From the NCBI RefSeq assembly GCF_013408565.1, contig NZ_JACBZX010000001.1, positions 3,038,001 through 3,102,000 of the forward strand: a DNA stretch of 64,000 nucleotides. The letters run 5' to 3'. The stretch is from Janibacter alkaliphilus (lineage in GTDB: Bacteria > Actinomycetota > Actinomycetes > Actinomycetales > Dermatophilaceae). Below the pieces are notes generated by a model. That model saw only the letters and a program-made list of their open reading frames with translations. It was not told the DNA's origin and made no database searches. A program made the translations under genes and the position numbers. Shown piece by piece: positions 19,108-31,567 of this stretch. How positions within the stretch are numbered: the stretch's first letter is position 1; the number at the start of each line of letters is the position of its first letter.

Positions 19108-20508
19108 CTACACGTGCCAGGTCACGCCGGTCGAGGTGACGGTGGCGGTGAGGTCGCGCTGATGGACCCGGGTGTGATGTCGCTGGCACAGGAGCGCGGC
19201 GTTGGCGACGTCGGTGGCCCCTCCCCTGGACCACCATCGGACGTGGTGGGCGTCGCACCACTGCGCCGGGATCGTGCACCCCGGGTAGGTGCAGCCCTGG
19301 TCGCGAAGCCAGATCGCCCGTCGTTGCCCGACCGAGAAGAGCCGTCTGGCCCTCCCGAGCTCGAGCACCTCGCCGGGGCCGCCGAGCACCACCGGCACGA
19401 CGTCGGCGTCGCAGGCCAGCCGTCGTACCACCCCCGGCGAGAGCACGTCTCCCGTGGCGGTCGTTCCGGCACCGCACCCCTGCTGGGTGGGGCAGCGGGT
19501 CGACCCACCGCCGCCGAAACCTCCGGCCGCACCGGCCTGGTCGATCTCCTCGCGCAGCGTGCTCCACGGGAGCGTCACCATGAGCTGGGTTCGCGGGCCT
19601 CCCGGCTCGCTGGTCGATGCACTGACGCCTCGGCCCACCACGTCCAGCAGCGCGTCCGCCCGCCGGTGAGCCGCGGTGCGCTCGTCCGGCGCGCCGTCCG
19701 CGTCCGGGACCGGCGCGGACAGGGCCGCGACGGCGGCATCGACGATCGCGGCGCCCTCGGGGTCGAGCACGAGCCGGTAGGTGCTCAGCCCGGCTGGCCC
19801 GCTGCTCTTGTAGAGCCCTCGCGCCGCTCTCGCCTGACGCTCCTCGGACTCCAGGTCGCGCTCGGGACGCAGCATCCGGCCGGTCCGGACGATCGCCGCC
19901 CGCAGCTGCCGACCCGTGAGCCCGGCTCGCCGCTCGCCGCCGTCGTGCCCGGGCCGGTCGTCCCGCGCCGCCTCCAGCAGGATCCGCAGATCGGCGTCGA
20001 GCATCTCCGGGTCGGCCACCGGCGCCACCTCGCCCTCGAACCGGACCAGCTGGTCGGCGCTCGCCAGGGAGAAGTCTCCAGCGGCGAACGCCTCGACCAC
20101 GGACTCCACCGCCGGGCGCACGCCTCGCCGTCCCGCCCCGGCGACCCGCAGGACCCGGGCCACCTCCCTGGGGTCGGGCTGCGGGGCGCGGACGCCCTCG
20201 GACAGCGTCACCCAGTCGTGCGGGCTGCGACCGGCCTCGTCGGGGAGGCCACGGGTCACCCCTTCGCGCACCAGCGCCACCTCGACCGCCTCGAGCAGCT
20301 GCCGGGCGGTACCGACCAGACCCAACGCCCCGGTCACGTCCCCGTCGAAGAGCTGCCAGCACCGCGAGGCATCACCGGCGGCCAGGGACTCGACCGCAGC
20401 GCTCACGGCGGCGAGCACCCCCGTGCCCGAGCCCGCTCCGGAGCCCGAGCCCGCGGCTGCCCGGGGGCCCACCCCTTCGGTAGCCAGCCGATCGGTCGTC
20501 GTCGTCAT
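19108..20508 (-). CDS. DUF222 / HNH endonuclease protein (13E12-type)
   Basis: 466 residues. The N-terminal two thirds is a DUF222 helical region (LLEAVEVALVREGVTR, LTGRQLRAAIVRTGRML). The C-terminal HNH nuclease fold shows GCTYPGCTIPAQWCDAHHVR, then NAALLCQRHHTRVH with its zinc cysteines and catalytic His. These 13E12-repeat proteins are abundant in actinobacteria and may act in DNA processing or mobile elements. ATG 20508 lies 6 nt after TACGAT, a leaderless promoter overlapped by a LexA box. Mycobacterial relatives are known to be SOS controlled. The exact substrate is unknown. Confidence 0.9.
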   Translation of the reverse strand: MTTTTDRLATEGVGPRAAAGSGSGAGSGTGVLAAVSAAVESLAAGDASRCWQLFDGDVTGALGLVGTARQLLEAVEVALVREGVTRGLPDEAGRSPHDWVTLSEGVRAPQPDPREVARVLRVAGAGRRGVRPAVESVVEAFAAGDFSLASADQLVRFEGEVAPVADPEMLDADLRILLEAARDDRPGHDGGERRAGLTGRQLRAAIVRTGRMLRPERDLESEERQARAARGLYKSSGPAGLSTYRLVLDPEGAAIVDAAVAALSAPVPDADGAPDERTAAHRRADALLDVVGRGVSASTSEPGGPRTQLMVTLPWSTLREEIDQAGAAGGFGGGGSTRCPTQQGCGAGTTATGDVLSPGVVRRLACDADVVPVVLGGPGEVLELGRARRLFSVGQRRAIWLRDQGCTYPGCTIPAQWCDAHHVRWWSRGGATDVANAALLCQRHHTRVHQRDLTATVTSTGVTWHV

Positions 20509-20511
20509 GCA

Positions 20512-20527
20512 TCGATCGTACGTTCGA
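20512..20527. promoter_or_regulatory. LexA (SOS) box before the DUF222/HNH gene
   Basis: On the minus strand TCGAACGTACGATCGA matches TCGAAC-N4-GTTCGA at all but one of the defined bases. It contains the -10 TACGAT (20515-20520) and ends 3 bp before the ATG, so binding would directly occlude the promoter. Confidence 0.8.
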
Positions 20528-20630
20528 CCACCGACAGCCCAACGGGCCGCGACGCGCGGGCTCAGCCGCGCTTCGGGGGCGTCAGCGCACCCCAGGTCGC
20601 CGACCCCGACGCCGTGTCAGAGAAGCGCTC

Positions 20631-20687
20631 GCTCACCCGAGAAGCCTTCCCGTGCATCCAAGCCTTTATCGGGTAACCCGATAAAGG
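20631..20687. repeat. dispersed palindromic repeat, copy 1
   Basis: GCTCACCCGAGAAGCCTTC (20631-20649) is followed at a 35-bp offset by a perfect palindrome with 12-bp arms (20663-20674 and 20676-20687) built on TTATCGGGT-A-ACCCGATAA. The same layout recurs at 43241-43354 and, degenerate, at 47482-47542. It lies 59 nt past the asd stop, so it may also end that transcript. Confidence 0.85.
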
Positions 20688-20745
20688 GGAGGCAGGTGAG
20701 GCGGGTGTGAATGCAGGTGAGGCGGATGGGGCGGGGCGGGATGGG

Positions 20746-23591
<2,846 letters not shown>

Positions 23592-23595
23592 GGTG

Positions 23596-23616
23596 TCACA
23601 CGCCGACCGTCGCCAC
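23596..23616 (-). CDS. putative six-codon upstream reading frame of the BCCT gene
   Basis: AAAGGAGG lies 7-9 nt before GTG 23616, which opens GTG GCG ACG GTC GGC GTG TGA, encoding MATVGV. It stops five bases before the GTG of the transporter gene, which itself has no Shine-Dalgarno. It may couple translation. It is too short for any coding test. Confidence 0.35.
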   Translation of the reverse strand: MATVGV

Positions 23617-23852
23617 GGCCGGCCCTCCTTTGCTCTCGTTGCGTCGTGCAGTGCGTGCTGCGGTGGCGCAGCCCTGGCGGACGGCGCGAAGATTGTCGCT
23701 TGAACAGGTGTGGCCGGACCATGTTCGCAGCCGGTGGGCGCCTCACCCAAACACCCGTGACCGCTTCGTGACGTAACCATCTGGCCACGTCAACGCCCTA
23801 CCCGTCGGTAGCCCGCCGGTACCCGGGCGCGCCCAGTACGATCAGCCGGCGG

Positions 23853-24797
23853 TCAGAAACCCAGCCGCTGCAGCTGCTTCGGGTCGCGCTGCCAGTCCTT
23901 GGCGACCTTGACGTGCAGGTCGAGATAGACCCGCTGGCCGAGCACCCGCTCGATCCCGGTACGGGCGGTGGTGCCCACCTCGCGCAGCCGCGAGCCGCCG
24001 CGGCCGATGACGATCGCCTTCTGGCTCTCCCGCTCGACGTAGACCGTCACCCGGACGTCGAGCATGGGGTCGTCCTCGGGGCGGTCCTCGCGGGGCACGA
24101 CCTCCTCGACGGCGACCGCGAGGCTGTGCGGCAGCTCGTCGCGCACCCCTTCGAGCGCGGCCTCGCGGACCAGCTCGGCGATGGTCTTCTCGTCGCTCTC
24201 GTCGGTGAGCGCGTCCGGCGGGTAGAGCGGCGACGGCGACGGCGGGAGATATCCCGAGAGCACCCGGCGCACGTCCTCGACCTGCCGGCCCTCGACGGCC
24301 GAGCAGGGCACGATGTCGGCCCAGTCGCCCAGCTGGTCGATGGCGATGAGGTGCTCGGCGACCCGCTGCCGGTCGACGGCGTCGATCTTGGTGGCGATCG
24401 CCACGACCGGGACCTTCTTGGCGCGCTGCAGCTCGACCAGCTCGGCGGCGATGAAGCTGTCGCCCGGGCCGATCCGCTGGTCGGCGGGCAGGCAGAAGCC
24501 GATGACGTCGACCTCGAGCAGGGTCTCGCGGACGAGGTCGTTGAGCCGCTCCCCGAGCAGGGTGCGCGGCTTGTGCAGCCCGGGGGTGTCGACGAGCACG
24601 AGCTGCTCGTGGTCCCGGGTGACGATCCCACGGATGGCGTGCCGGGTGGTCTGCGGCTTGCTGGAGGTGATCGCCACCTTCTCCCCCACGAGGGCGTTGG
24701 TCAGCGTGGACTTGCCGGCGTTGGGCCGGCCGACGATGCAGGCGAACCCTGCCCGCCACTCCTGCCCCGGGCCCTGGTCCTGCGGCTGCTGGCTCAT
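23853..24797 (-). CDS. era: GTPase Era
   Basis: 314 residues. It assists 30S maturation by binding 16S rRNA. The G domain has G1 GRPNAGKST, G3 DTPG in LVLVDTPGLHKP and G4 TKID (VAIATKIDAV). The C-terminal KH domain follows, with AIVIGRGGSRLREVGTTAR. ATG 24797 overlaps the upstream CBS-gene stop by 4 nt, at the end of the phoH-ybeY-CBS-era operon. Length and order are standard. Confidence 0.97.
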   Translation of the reverse strand: MSQQPQDQGPGQEWRAGFACIVGRPNAGKSTLTNALVGEKVAITSSKPQTTRHAIRGIVTRDHEQLVLVDTPGLHKPRTLLGERLNDLVRETLLEVDVIGFCLPADQRIGPGDSFIAAELVELQRAKKVPVVAIATKIDAVDRQRVAEHLIAIDQLGDWADIVPCSAVEGRQVEDVRRVLSGYLPPSPSPLYPPDALTDESDEKTIAELVREAALEGVRDELPHSLAVAVEEVVPREDRPEDDPMLDVRVTVYVERESQKAIVIGRGGSRLREVGTTARTGIERVLGQRVYLDLHVKVAKDWQRDPKQLQRLGF

Positions 24798-26104
24798 CCG
24801 CGTGCCTCCTCGTCCTGCCTCGCCTCGTCGGCCGTCGGCTCGTCCTCGGGCGCGGCCACCCGCTCGACGAGCACGGTGGCGATCCGGTGGCGCCGCCCGC
24901 CCATCCTCTCAGCGACCAGGCGCAGCCCGCCGACCTCGCAGGTGGCGCCGACGATCGGCACCCGGCCGGTGGTCTTGCCGATGAGACCACCGACGGTGTC
25001 CACCTCCTCCTCCTCGATGTCCACCTCGAAGGTCTCGGCGAGGTCGTCGACGTGCAGCCCGGCGGGCACCCGGTAGCGCCCTTCACCGAGGTCCTCGATG
25101 CCCGGGCCCTCCCGGTCGTACTCGTCGGTGATCTCGCCGACGATCTCCTCGAGGATGTCCTCGATGGTCACCAGCCCGGCGGTGCCGCCGTACTCGTCGA
25201 CGACGACGGCGGCGTGCTTCTGCTCCTGCTGCATCTCGCGCAGCAGGCCGTCCAGCGGCTTGCTCTCCGGCACGAAGGGGGCCGGCCGCATCAGCCGGGT
25301 GACCGGCAGGTCGGCGGCGGTCGGCTCGTCCGTGAGCCGACGCACGACGTCCTTGAGGTAGAGCAGACCGAGGATGTCGTCGGCGTCCTCGCCGACCACC
25401 GGCACCCGGCTGAAGCCGGAGCGCATGAAGAGGTTGAGCGCCTTGCGGGCCGGCTTGTCGCTCTCGATGGTGATCATGTCGGTGCGCGGCACCATGACCT
25501 CGCGGGCGAGGGTGTCGCCGAGCTCGAAGACGCTGTGCAGCATGTCTCGCTCGTCGGCCTCGATGACGGCGTTCTCGCCGGCGAGGTCGAGCAGGTCGCG
25601 CAGCTCGGCCTCGCTGCGGAAGGGGCCGTCCCGGTAGCCGGCGCCCGGGGTGACCGCGTTGCCGAGGGTGACCAGCAGGCGCGCGAGCGGCCCGAGCAGC
25701 CGCCGCAGCCAGATGATGCCCGGAGCCGCGGCGAGCGCGACCGCCGTGCTGTGCTGTCGACCGAGGGTGCGCGGGGAGACCCCGACGACGACGAAGCCGA
25801 CGACGAGCATGATGACGATGCTGATCAGCAGCGGGCGCAGCACGCCGTCGGTCTGCTCGGCGACGGCCAGGGTCACCAGCACCGCGGCCGAGGCCTCGGC
25901 CGCGGCACGGACGAAGGCGACGACGGACAGGTGGCCGGGCAGGTCGGCGATCACCCGGCGCAGCGCGGGGGCGCCGCGGCGGCCGTCGTCCTCCGCCTCC
26001 TCGGCGGCGACCCGGGAGACCGAGGCGAGCGCGGCGTCGACGAGGGTGAGCACGAAGGTCACCAGCACGGCGAGCAGCGCGCCGACGATGAGGCGGGTGG
26101 TCAC
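24794..26104 (-). CDS. CBS-domain membrane protein of the hemolysin/CorC-like family
   Basis: 436 residues. The N-terminal DUF21 (CNNM) domain has three to four hydrophobic segments ([37 protein letters not shown]). A pair of CBS domains follows ([18 protein letters not shown] ... [30 protein letters not shown] ... [20 protein letters not shown]), and a CorC/HlyC transporter-associated domain ends the protein. Members are implicated in magnesium or cobalt efflux; the hemolysin name is historical. It overlaps ybeY and era by 4 nt each. Confidence 0.93.
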   Translation of the reverse strand: MTTRLIVGALLAVLVTFVLTLVDAALASVSRVAAEEAEDDGRRGAPALRRVIADLPGHLSVVAFVRAAAEASAAVLVTLAVAEQTDGVLRPLLISIVIMLVVGFVVVGVSPRTLGRQHSTAVALAAAPGIIWLRRLLGPLARLLVTLGNAVTPGAGYRDGPFRSEAELRDLLDLAGENAVIEADERDMLHSVFELGDTLAREVMVPRTDMITIESDKPARKALNLFMRSGFSRVPVVGEDADDILGLLYLKDVVRRLTDEPTAADLPVTRLMRPAPFVPESKPLDGLLREMQQEQKHAAVVVDEYGGTAGLVTIEDILEEIVGEITDEYDREGPGIEDLGEGRYRVPAGLHVDDLAETFEVDIEEEEVDTVGGLIGKTTGRVPIVGATCEVGGLRLVAERMGGRRHRIATVLVERVAAPEDEPTADEARQDEEARG

Positions 26105-26579
26105 CCCTTCGCCGCCTCCCGGCCGCGGCCGGCCAGGTAGGTCAGCATCAGCTGGCGCTGCAGCTCGAACATCTCGCGCTCCTCCTCCGGCTCGGCGTGG
26201 TCGAAGCCGAGCAGGTGCAGGATGCCGTGGGTGGTGAGCAGCAGCATCTCCTCGATCGGGGCGTGCCCGGCGGTGGCCGCCTGGGCGGTGGCCACGCTGG
26301 GGCAGAGCACGATGTCACCGAGGACCCCTTCGACCGGTTCCTGCCCGTCGCGCCCGGGCCGCAGCTCGTCCATCGGGAAGCTCATGACGTCGGTCGGGCC
26401 GGGCAGGTCCATCCACTGCTCGTGCAGCACCGCCATCGTCGGCTCGTCGACCAGGCGCAGGCAGAGCTCGGCCTGCGGGTGCACCCGCATCTGCTCCAGG
26501 ACGTAGCGGGAGATCCCGACGAGCTCGTCGAGCTGGTCCGGGGCGAGGTCGTGGTCGGCCTCGTCGAGCAGCTCGATGC

Positions 26580-26583
<4 letters not shown>
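26101..26583 (-). CDS. ybeY: endoribonuclease YbeY
   Basis: 160 residues. The metal site H-x3-H-x5-H is visible as [18 protein letters not shown]. The N-terminal [23 protein letters not shown] and the [10 protein letters not shown] motif are typical. It acts in 16S rRNA 3'-end maturation and ribosome quality control. ATG 26583 overlaps the phoH stop by 4 nt, and the end overlaps the CBS gene by 4 nt. The C-terminus is a short basic tail. Confidence 0.95.
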
Positions 26584-27656
<1,073 letters not shown>

Positions 27657-27725
27657 CGTGCGGCTCAGTCTACGGGCGTCGCTGGTCGGGGACGAGGCCG
27701 GCGGCAGGCTGGGCTGCGCGGCTCG

Positions 27726-28589
27726 TCAGACGTCGGTACCCGCAGTCTGCTCGCGGCCGTCGCGCCACGTCCGCCAGCGGTCGAGGATCGCCTCGGGAGC
27801 GGCGCCTCGGTAGGTCACGCCCTCGCCGTCGGTGACGCCGAGGGTGGTCGCGCCGGTCTCGTCGACGCACACGACGAGCGCCTCGACGGCGTCGTCCGGC
27901 GGGTGCACCAGCGCCAGCTGCGTCACGTGACGCTGGGTGGTGAGGAAGGACACCACCTCTCCGGGCGGCGGCGCGCCGCCGCCCGGCTGGTGCAGCGCGG
28001 TGAGGTCGGAGGCGACGTTGTGGTCCAGGAGCAGCAGGAAGCCCCTGAGGAAGAGCTCCTCGTCGTCGCCCAGCCGGACCAGGTCGTGGGTGTGCAGCCC
28101 GGAGGCGGAGACCACCTCGCGCAGCCAGGCGTCGCCGCAGCGACGCAGCAGGTACCAGGTCGGGCCCTCGCGGGTCATCGCCTGCGCGGTCATCAGCGGC
28201 GCCGAGGCGCGCAGCCGCAGCAGCGCCGTGAGGCGGTCGCTGATGGAGACGTCGACCTCCTCCCCGCGCATGATGAGCAGCAGCTCCTCGCGCGAGGTGA
28301 GGGAGCGCAGCGCCGCCGTCTCGGCGATCCGGCGCGGGGTCTCGCCGAGCGTGTCGTACCAGCGTCCGGTCGGCCGGGCCCCGTCCACCGACCCGGTGCA
28401 GACGACGAGCTCCTCGTCGGTGAGGGAGCCCACGTGCCGCGGCTCGCCGGTCGCCAGGTGCTCGTCGACGAGGGCCTGGGCGGCGGACGCGGCCTCGTCG
28501 GTCGCGATCACGGCACGCAGGTCGGGCAGGTCGTCGGGCCCCGGCAGCAGGGCGGGGGGCGGGTTGGTCCCGGGGGACGGTGCGGTCAT
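27726..28589 (-). CDS. hypothetical protein beside a WXG100-type gene
   Basis: 287 residues, soluble, with no signal peptide, membrane segment or clear catalytic motif. It has two similar-looking alpha/beta segments: one around EELVVCTGSVDGARPTGRWYDTL and one around LALVHPPDDAVEALVVCVDE. Both resemble SseB or EspG-like folds only in outline, and I do not assign a family. Start ATG 28589 has a weak Shine-Dalgarno. It follows the WXG100-type gene on the same strand, with short tandem repeats in between, which suggests a partner or chaperone role. This is inference from position only. Confidence 0.7.
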   Translation of the reverse strand: MTAPSPGTNPPPALLPGPDDLPDLRAVIATDEAASAAQALVDEHLATGEPRHVGSLTDEELVVCTGSVDGARPTGRWYDTLGETPRRIAETAALRSLTSREELLLIMRGEEVDVSISDRLTALLRLRASAPLMTAQAMTREGPTWYLLRRCGDAWLREVVSASGLHTHDLVRLGDDEELFLRGFLLLLDHNVASDLTALHQPGGGAPPPGEVVSFLTTQRHVTQLALVHPPDDAVEALVVCVDETGATTLGVTDGEGVTYRGAAPEAILDRWRTWRDGREQTAGTDV

Positions 28590-28647
28590 GGTGATGCTCT
28601 CTGGTCAGGGGCGGTGGGTGCCGGGCCGGGTAGGTGACAGATCGGGT

Positions 28648-28687
28648 GGGTGTCAGTGCGGGCGGGTGTCAGTGCGGTGGGTGTCAG
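28648..28687. repeat. short tandem repeat of about 15 bp
   Basis: GGGTGTCAG occurs at 28648-28656, 28664-28672 and 28679-28687, spaced 16 and 15 bp with TGCGG in the gaps. It includes the stop codon of the WXG100-type gene, so repeat number could alter the C-terminus or the spacing to the next gene. Confidence 0.65.
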
Positions 28688-29832
28688 CGGGTCCCGACGG
28701 GTGCGAGGCCGCCGATGCCGGGGATCGAGGGGAGGCTGGGCATGCCCGGCCAGGGCGACCGCCCGCCGCCACCGTTGGGGGTCGGCATGCCCGGCCCCTT
28801 GGGCAGCTCGGGCCCCGGGTAGGGAGCGGGCATCCCTGGTCCCTCAGGCATCTGGGGGCCGGGGTATGGAGCCGGCATCCCTGGCCCCTCAGGCATCTGG
28901 GGGCCCGGGTAGGGGGCCGGCTCGGTCGGGATCGGCAGCTCCCTGTCACCGAAGACGTAGGGCTTGATGATCGGCCAGACGTAGGGGGCCAGCCCCTTCA
29001 CGGCGGCGTCGATCTCGTCGTCGAAGGCCCGGTAGATGCCGATGCCGATCGAGATGGCCCCGAGGACCCCGGCGAGAACTAGGAGTACTGGGGCGGCAGG
29101 GAGCCCGATGATCGTGCCACTGGCGAAGAGCGCCGCGATGCCCAGGACCGCGGCGGCTGTCCCGGTGAGCCCCTGGAAGAACTGCAGCACCGAGTCCTTC
29201 GTGAAGCCCTCGGTGAAGAACCGGTAGATCGACTGACCGAGATCCCACAGACCGAGCACCAGCCCGAGGATCGGGGTGACGCGCCCCAGGCCCTTGAAGA
29301 TCAGGCGCACGATCGGCGAGCGGGCCAGGAACTTCAGCGCGTCGTCGATGTCCGAGAGCAGGCCCGCGAACCACGCCCCCGCGCCGAACCACCACGATCG
29401 CAGCGTGTCGATGACGCCCCCGACGATCTCCTTGATGGTGTCGAAGATGTCGGGCATCGGCGGCAGGGGCGGGAACGGGGGGAACGGCCCGGTCGGGACG
29501 TCCGGCAGCGGCACCGGCTCCCCGTCCTTCGGCATCGGGGGTGGCGTCGGGCCGAACTCGCTGCGCGCGGAGGCGAGGTCCTGCTGCTCGGCCTGACGCA
29601 GCAGCTCCCGCCCCATGTCCGTCACGGACTGCGCGGCCCGGTCGATGGCGGGGCGGGCCGCGGACCACTGGGTCGAGAAGTGCTCGCTGTCGGGCCCGCC
29701 CCACGCCCCTTCGAGCACCTGCATCATCGCGCTGCCCTGCACCGCGAGAGTGTCCAGGGCGTGCCCCTGGGCCGTGAGACCGTCCGACACCGACCGGGCC
29801 CGGTCGGTGTCCATCCCCTGCTCGACGGTCAT
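28684..29832 (-). CDS. WXG100-like N-terminus, membrane-spanning region and proline-rich tail
   Basis: 382 residues. The first ~95 form a helical hairpin of the WXG100/ESX type with EGAWGGPDSEHFSTQWSAARPA (W44-G45-G46) in the turn. A Pro-rich linker (~97-130) follows, then amphipathic and hydrophobic segments (VTPILGLVLGLWDLGQSIYRFF; GTAAAVLGIAALFASGTIIG and onward), then a tail with three 15-residue repeats (APYPGPQMPEGPGMP). No toxin domain is recognisable. Such proteins are type VII secretion substrates or surface proteins, but no other type VII component (EccC, EccD) is in the window. Start ATG 29832, Shine-Dalgarno GGGAAGG. Upstream TAGGTT (about 29889) is a possible -10. Confidence 0.75.
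   Translation of the reverse strand: MTVEQGMDTDRARSVSDGLTAQGHALDTLAVQGSAMMQVLEGAWGGPDSEHFSTQWSAARPAIDRAAQSVTDMGRELLRQAEQQDLASARSEFGPTPPPMPKDGEPVPLPDVPTGPFPPFPPLPPMPDIFDTIKEIVGGVIDTLRSWWFGAGAWFAGLLSDIDDALKFLARSPIVRLIFKGLGRVTPILGLVLGLWDLGQSIYRFFTEGFTKDSVLQFFQGLTGTAAAVLGIAALFASGTIIGLPAAPVLLVLAGVLGAISIGIGIYRAFDDEIDAAVKGLAPYVWPIIKPYVFGDRELPIPTEPAPYPGPQMPEGPGMPAPYPGPQMPEGPGMPAPYPGPELPKGPGMPTPNGGGGRSPWPGMPSLPSIPGIGGLAPVGTR
28783..28917 (-). repeat. three tandem 45-nt units in the WXG100-like gene
   Basis: Three in-frame 45-nt units encode APYPGPQMPEGPGMP, APYPGPQMPEGPGMP and APYPGPELPKGPGMP. The first two are nearly identical at the nucleotide level, which suggests recent duplication and possible length variation. 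Confidence 0.9.
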
Positions 29833-30008
29833 GTCGGTCCTTCCCCTCGGCGGTCCCTGCGGCTGCGGTGCGTGCGGCCGGGCCCCAACCTAGGCAGGCG
29901 GCCTGCCCTCCGGCGATGGGGAGCACTCCCCCACGGGCACGCCTGGCACCCAGGGCGGTTCGGATCGGCGCGCGCACGGTGGGGGCGGGCGCAGCTGAGC
30001 CCGACCGG

Positions 30009-30773
30009 TCAGACCCGGTGCAGCAGCGGCGCCTGCCGCTCCCGCCGGGGGAAGGCCTCGCCACGTCCCGGCGGCATGCCCCTCCCGACGGCGAGCCGGT
30101 CGGCGAGGCCGGCCACCGGGTAGCCGTCGGCGAGCAGCGCCCGCTCCAGGTCGCGGACCAGGCCGGCGACGTCGCGCGGGCCCAGGCACCACCAGACGAA
30201 GGGGGTCGGCACCCACGGGACGTCGGGAGAGTGGTCGTAGAGCGTCGGCCCGCCGCGCCCGTCCTCGTCCCCGGTCCAGCCGTCGGTGCCGCACAGCAGC
30301 AGGACGTCCCCACGGACGACGAGCCGTCGGCGGGATGCGGTGACCACGCGGCCGACGACGTCGGTGCCGTCGGCCCAGTACATCCGGCCCGGGTCCATCG
30401 TCGCGAAGGGCACCACCCGGCCGCCGACGAGCAGCCCGTGCTGGTGGACGGTGATGTCCCGGCGCCAGGCCTGGGTGCGGGCGACGAGGGCGACCCCGGC
30501 CCCGACGGCGAGGACGAGCAGCACGAGCAGGGCACCGACCACCAGGCCCGTCAGCGGCAGGGCACCAGCGATCGCCGCGACGCTGAGCACCAGCCCGGGG
30601 ACGAGCAGCAGCAGCCCGACCCCGACGACGAGAGCCGCGATCGCCGGGTGGACGGCCTCCAGCCGGTAGGTCGAGCGCGCCGGGCCGAGGTCGGCCACGG
30701 TGGCCGAGCGCCAGCGCTCCAGCTCCGCCTCTCGCTCCGGTGAGCCGTCAAGCTCGAGGAACGCGCGTCTCAT
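30009..30773 (-). CDS. membrane protein, paralogue of the gene at 31568-32317
   Basis: 254 residues. An N-terminal acidic stretch (FLELDGSPEREAELERW) precedes two hydrophobic segments (AIAALVVGVGLLLLVPGLVL and LTGLVVGALLVLLVLAVGAG). A PH-like domain with VHQHGLLVGGRVVPFATMDP and GRMYWADG follows, then a conserved C-terminal block TPFVWWCLGPRDVAGLVRDLE ending EAFPRRERQAPLLHRV. The paralogue at 31568 shares the layout and these blocks. Function unknown. ATG 30773 follows TAGTCT by 6 nt (leaderless). It separates rsmE from the WXG100-type gene. Confidence 0.75.
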   Translation of the reverse strand: MRRAFLELDGSPEREAELERWRSATVADLGPARSTYRLEAVHPAIAALVVGVGLLLLVPGLVLSVAAIAGALPLTGLVVGALLVLLVLAVGAGVALVARTQAWRRDITVHQHGLLVGGRVVPFATMDPGRMYWADGTDVVGRVVTASRRRLVVRGDVLLLCGTDGWTGDEDGRGGPTLYDHSPDVPWVPTPFVWWCLGPRDVAGLVRDLERALLADGYPVAGLADRLAVGRGMPPGRGEAFPRRERQAPLLHRV

Positions 30774-30792
30774 GGCCGCAGACTACGGCCGG

Positions 30793-31545
30793 TCACCAGC
30801 GCACGGCGGCACCGATGACGGCCAGGGCGGCGGGGCCGGCGGTCGATGAGCGCAGCACCGACGGGCCAAGGCGCACCAGCGTGGCGCCGGCAGCCTGCAG
30901 CGGGCCGGTCTCGTCCTCGCCGATCCCCCCTTCGGGGCCGACGACGAGCAGCAGCTCGGACACGCCGTCGTCCAGATCACCCAGCGCCTCCGGGAGCGTC
31001 GGTCGCGCGTCCTCGTGCAGCACGAGCACCCGCGTCCCGGGGACGCTCCCCCGGTCCACCAGCTGGCGGGTGGTGACCACCTCGGCGACGTGCGGGGTGC
31101 GCGCCCGGCGGGACTGCTTGGCGGCGGCGGTGACGACGTTGACCCACTTCTGCCGGGCCTTGTCCGCCTTCGGCCCCCGCCACCGCACGATGGAGCGGGC
31201 AGCCTCCCAGGGCACCACCTCGTCGACCCCGAGCTCGGTCGAGGCCTCGGCGGCGTCCTCGTCGCGGCCCCCCTTCGCCAGCGCCTGGACCAGGACCAGC
31301 CGTGGGCGCGGCTCGGGCTCGTCCCGCCGCCCGGTGACCTGCACCTCGAGCCGGTCCGGTGCCGCCACGACAACCTCGCCGATGACCGCGCCGCCGTCGC
31401 CGTCGGCGACGATCACCGCCTCGCCGGCCCGCAGCCGGCGCACCACGGCGGCATGCCGGGCCTCCTCGCCGGTGACGGTCACGAGATCCCCGGCGCCCAG
31501 GCCGTCGACCGTCCCGGTCGGGACGTGGAAGAGCGGGGCGGTCAC
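30793..31545 (-). CDS. rsmE: 16S rRNA (uracil-1498-N3)-methyltransferase
   Basis: 250 residues from GTG 31545, with GGAG 7 nt upstream; another GTG is two codons earlier. The SPOUT fold has the deep-trefoil knot motif LLLVVGPEGGIGEDE and the LGPSVLRSSTAGPAALAVIG end that binds S-adenosylmethionine. The N-terminal PUA-like domain (LFHVPTGTVDGLGAG ... GEEARHAAVVRRL) is present. It methylates U1498 of 16S rRNA. It normally sits between dnaJ and a HIT-family or phoH gene; here two paralogous membrane proteins flank it. Confidence 0.95.
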   Translation of the reverse strand: MTAPLFHVPTGTVDGLGAGDLVTVTGEEARHAAVVRRLRAGEAVIVADGDGGAVIGEVVVAAPDRLEVQVTGRRDEPEPRPRLVLVQALAKGGRDEDAAEASTELGVDEVVPWEAARSIVRWRGPKADKARQKWVNVVTAAAKQSRRARTPHVAEVVTTRQLVDRGSVPGTRVLVLHEDARPTLPEALGDLDDGVSELLLVVGPEGGIGEDETGPLQAAGATLVRLGPSVLRSSTAGPAALAVIGAAVRW

Positions 31546-31567
31546 CGCCACGCTCCGCCGCCGCGGT

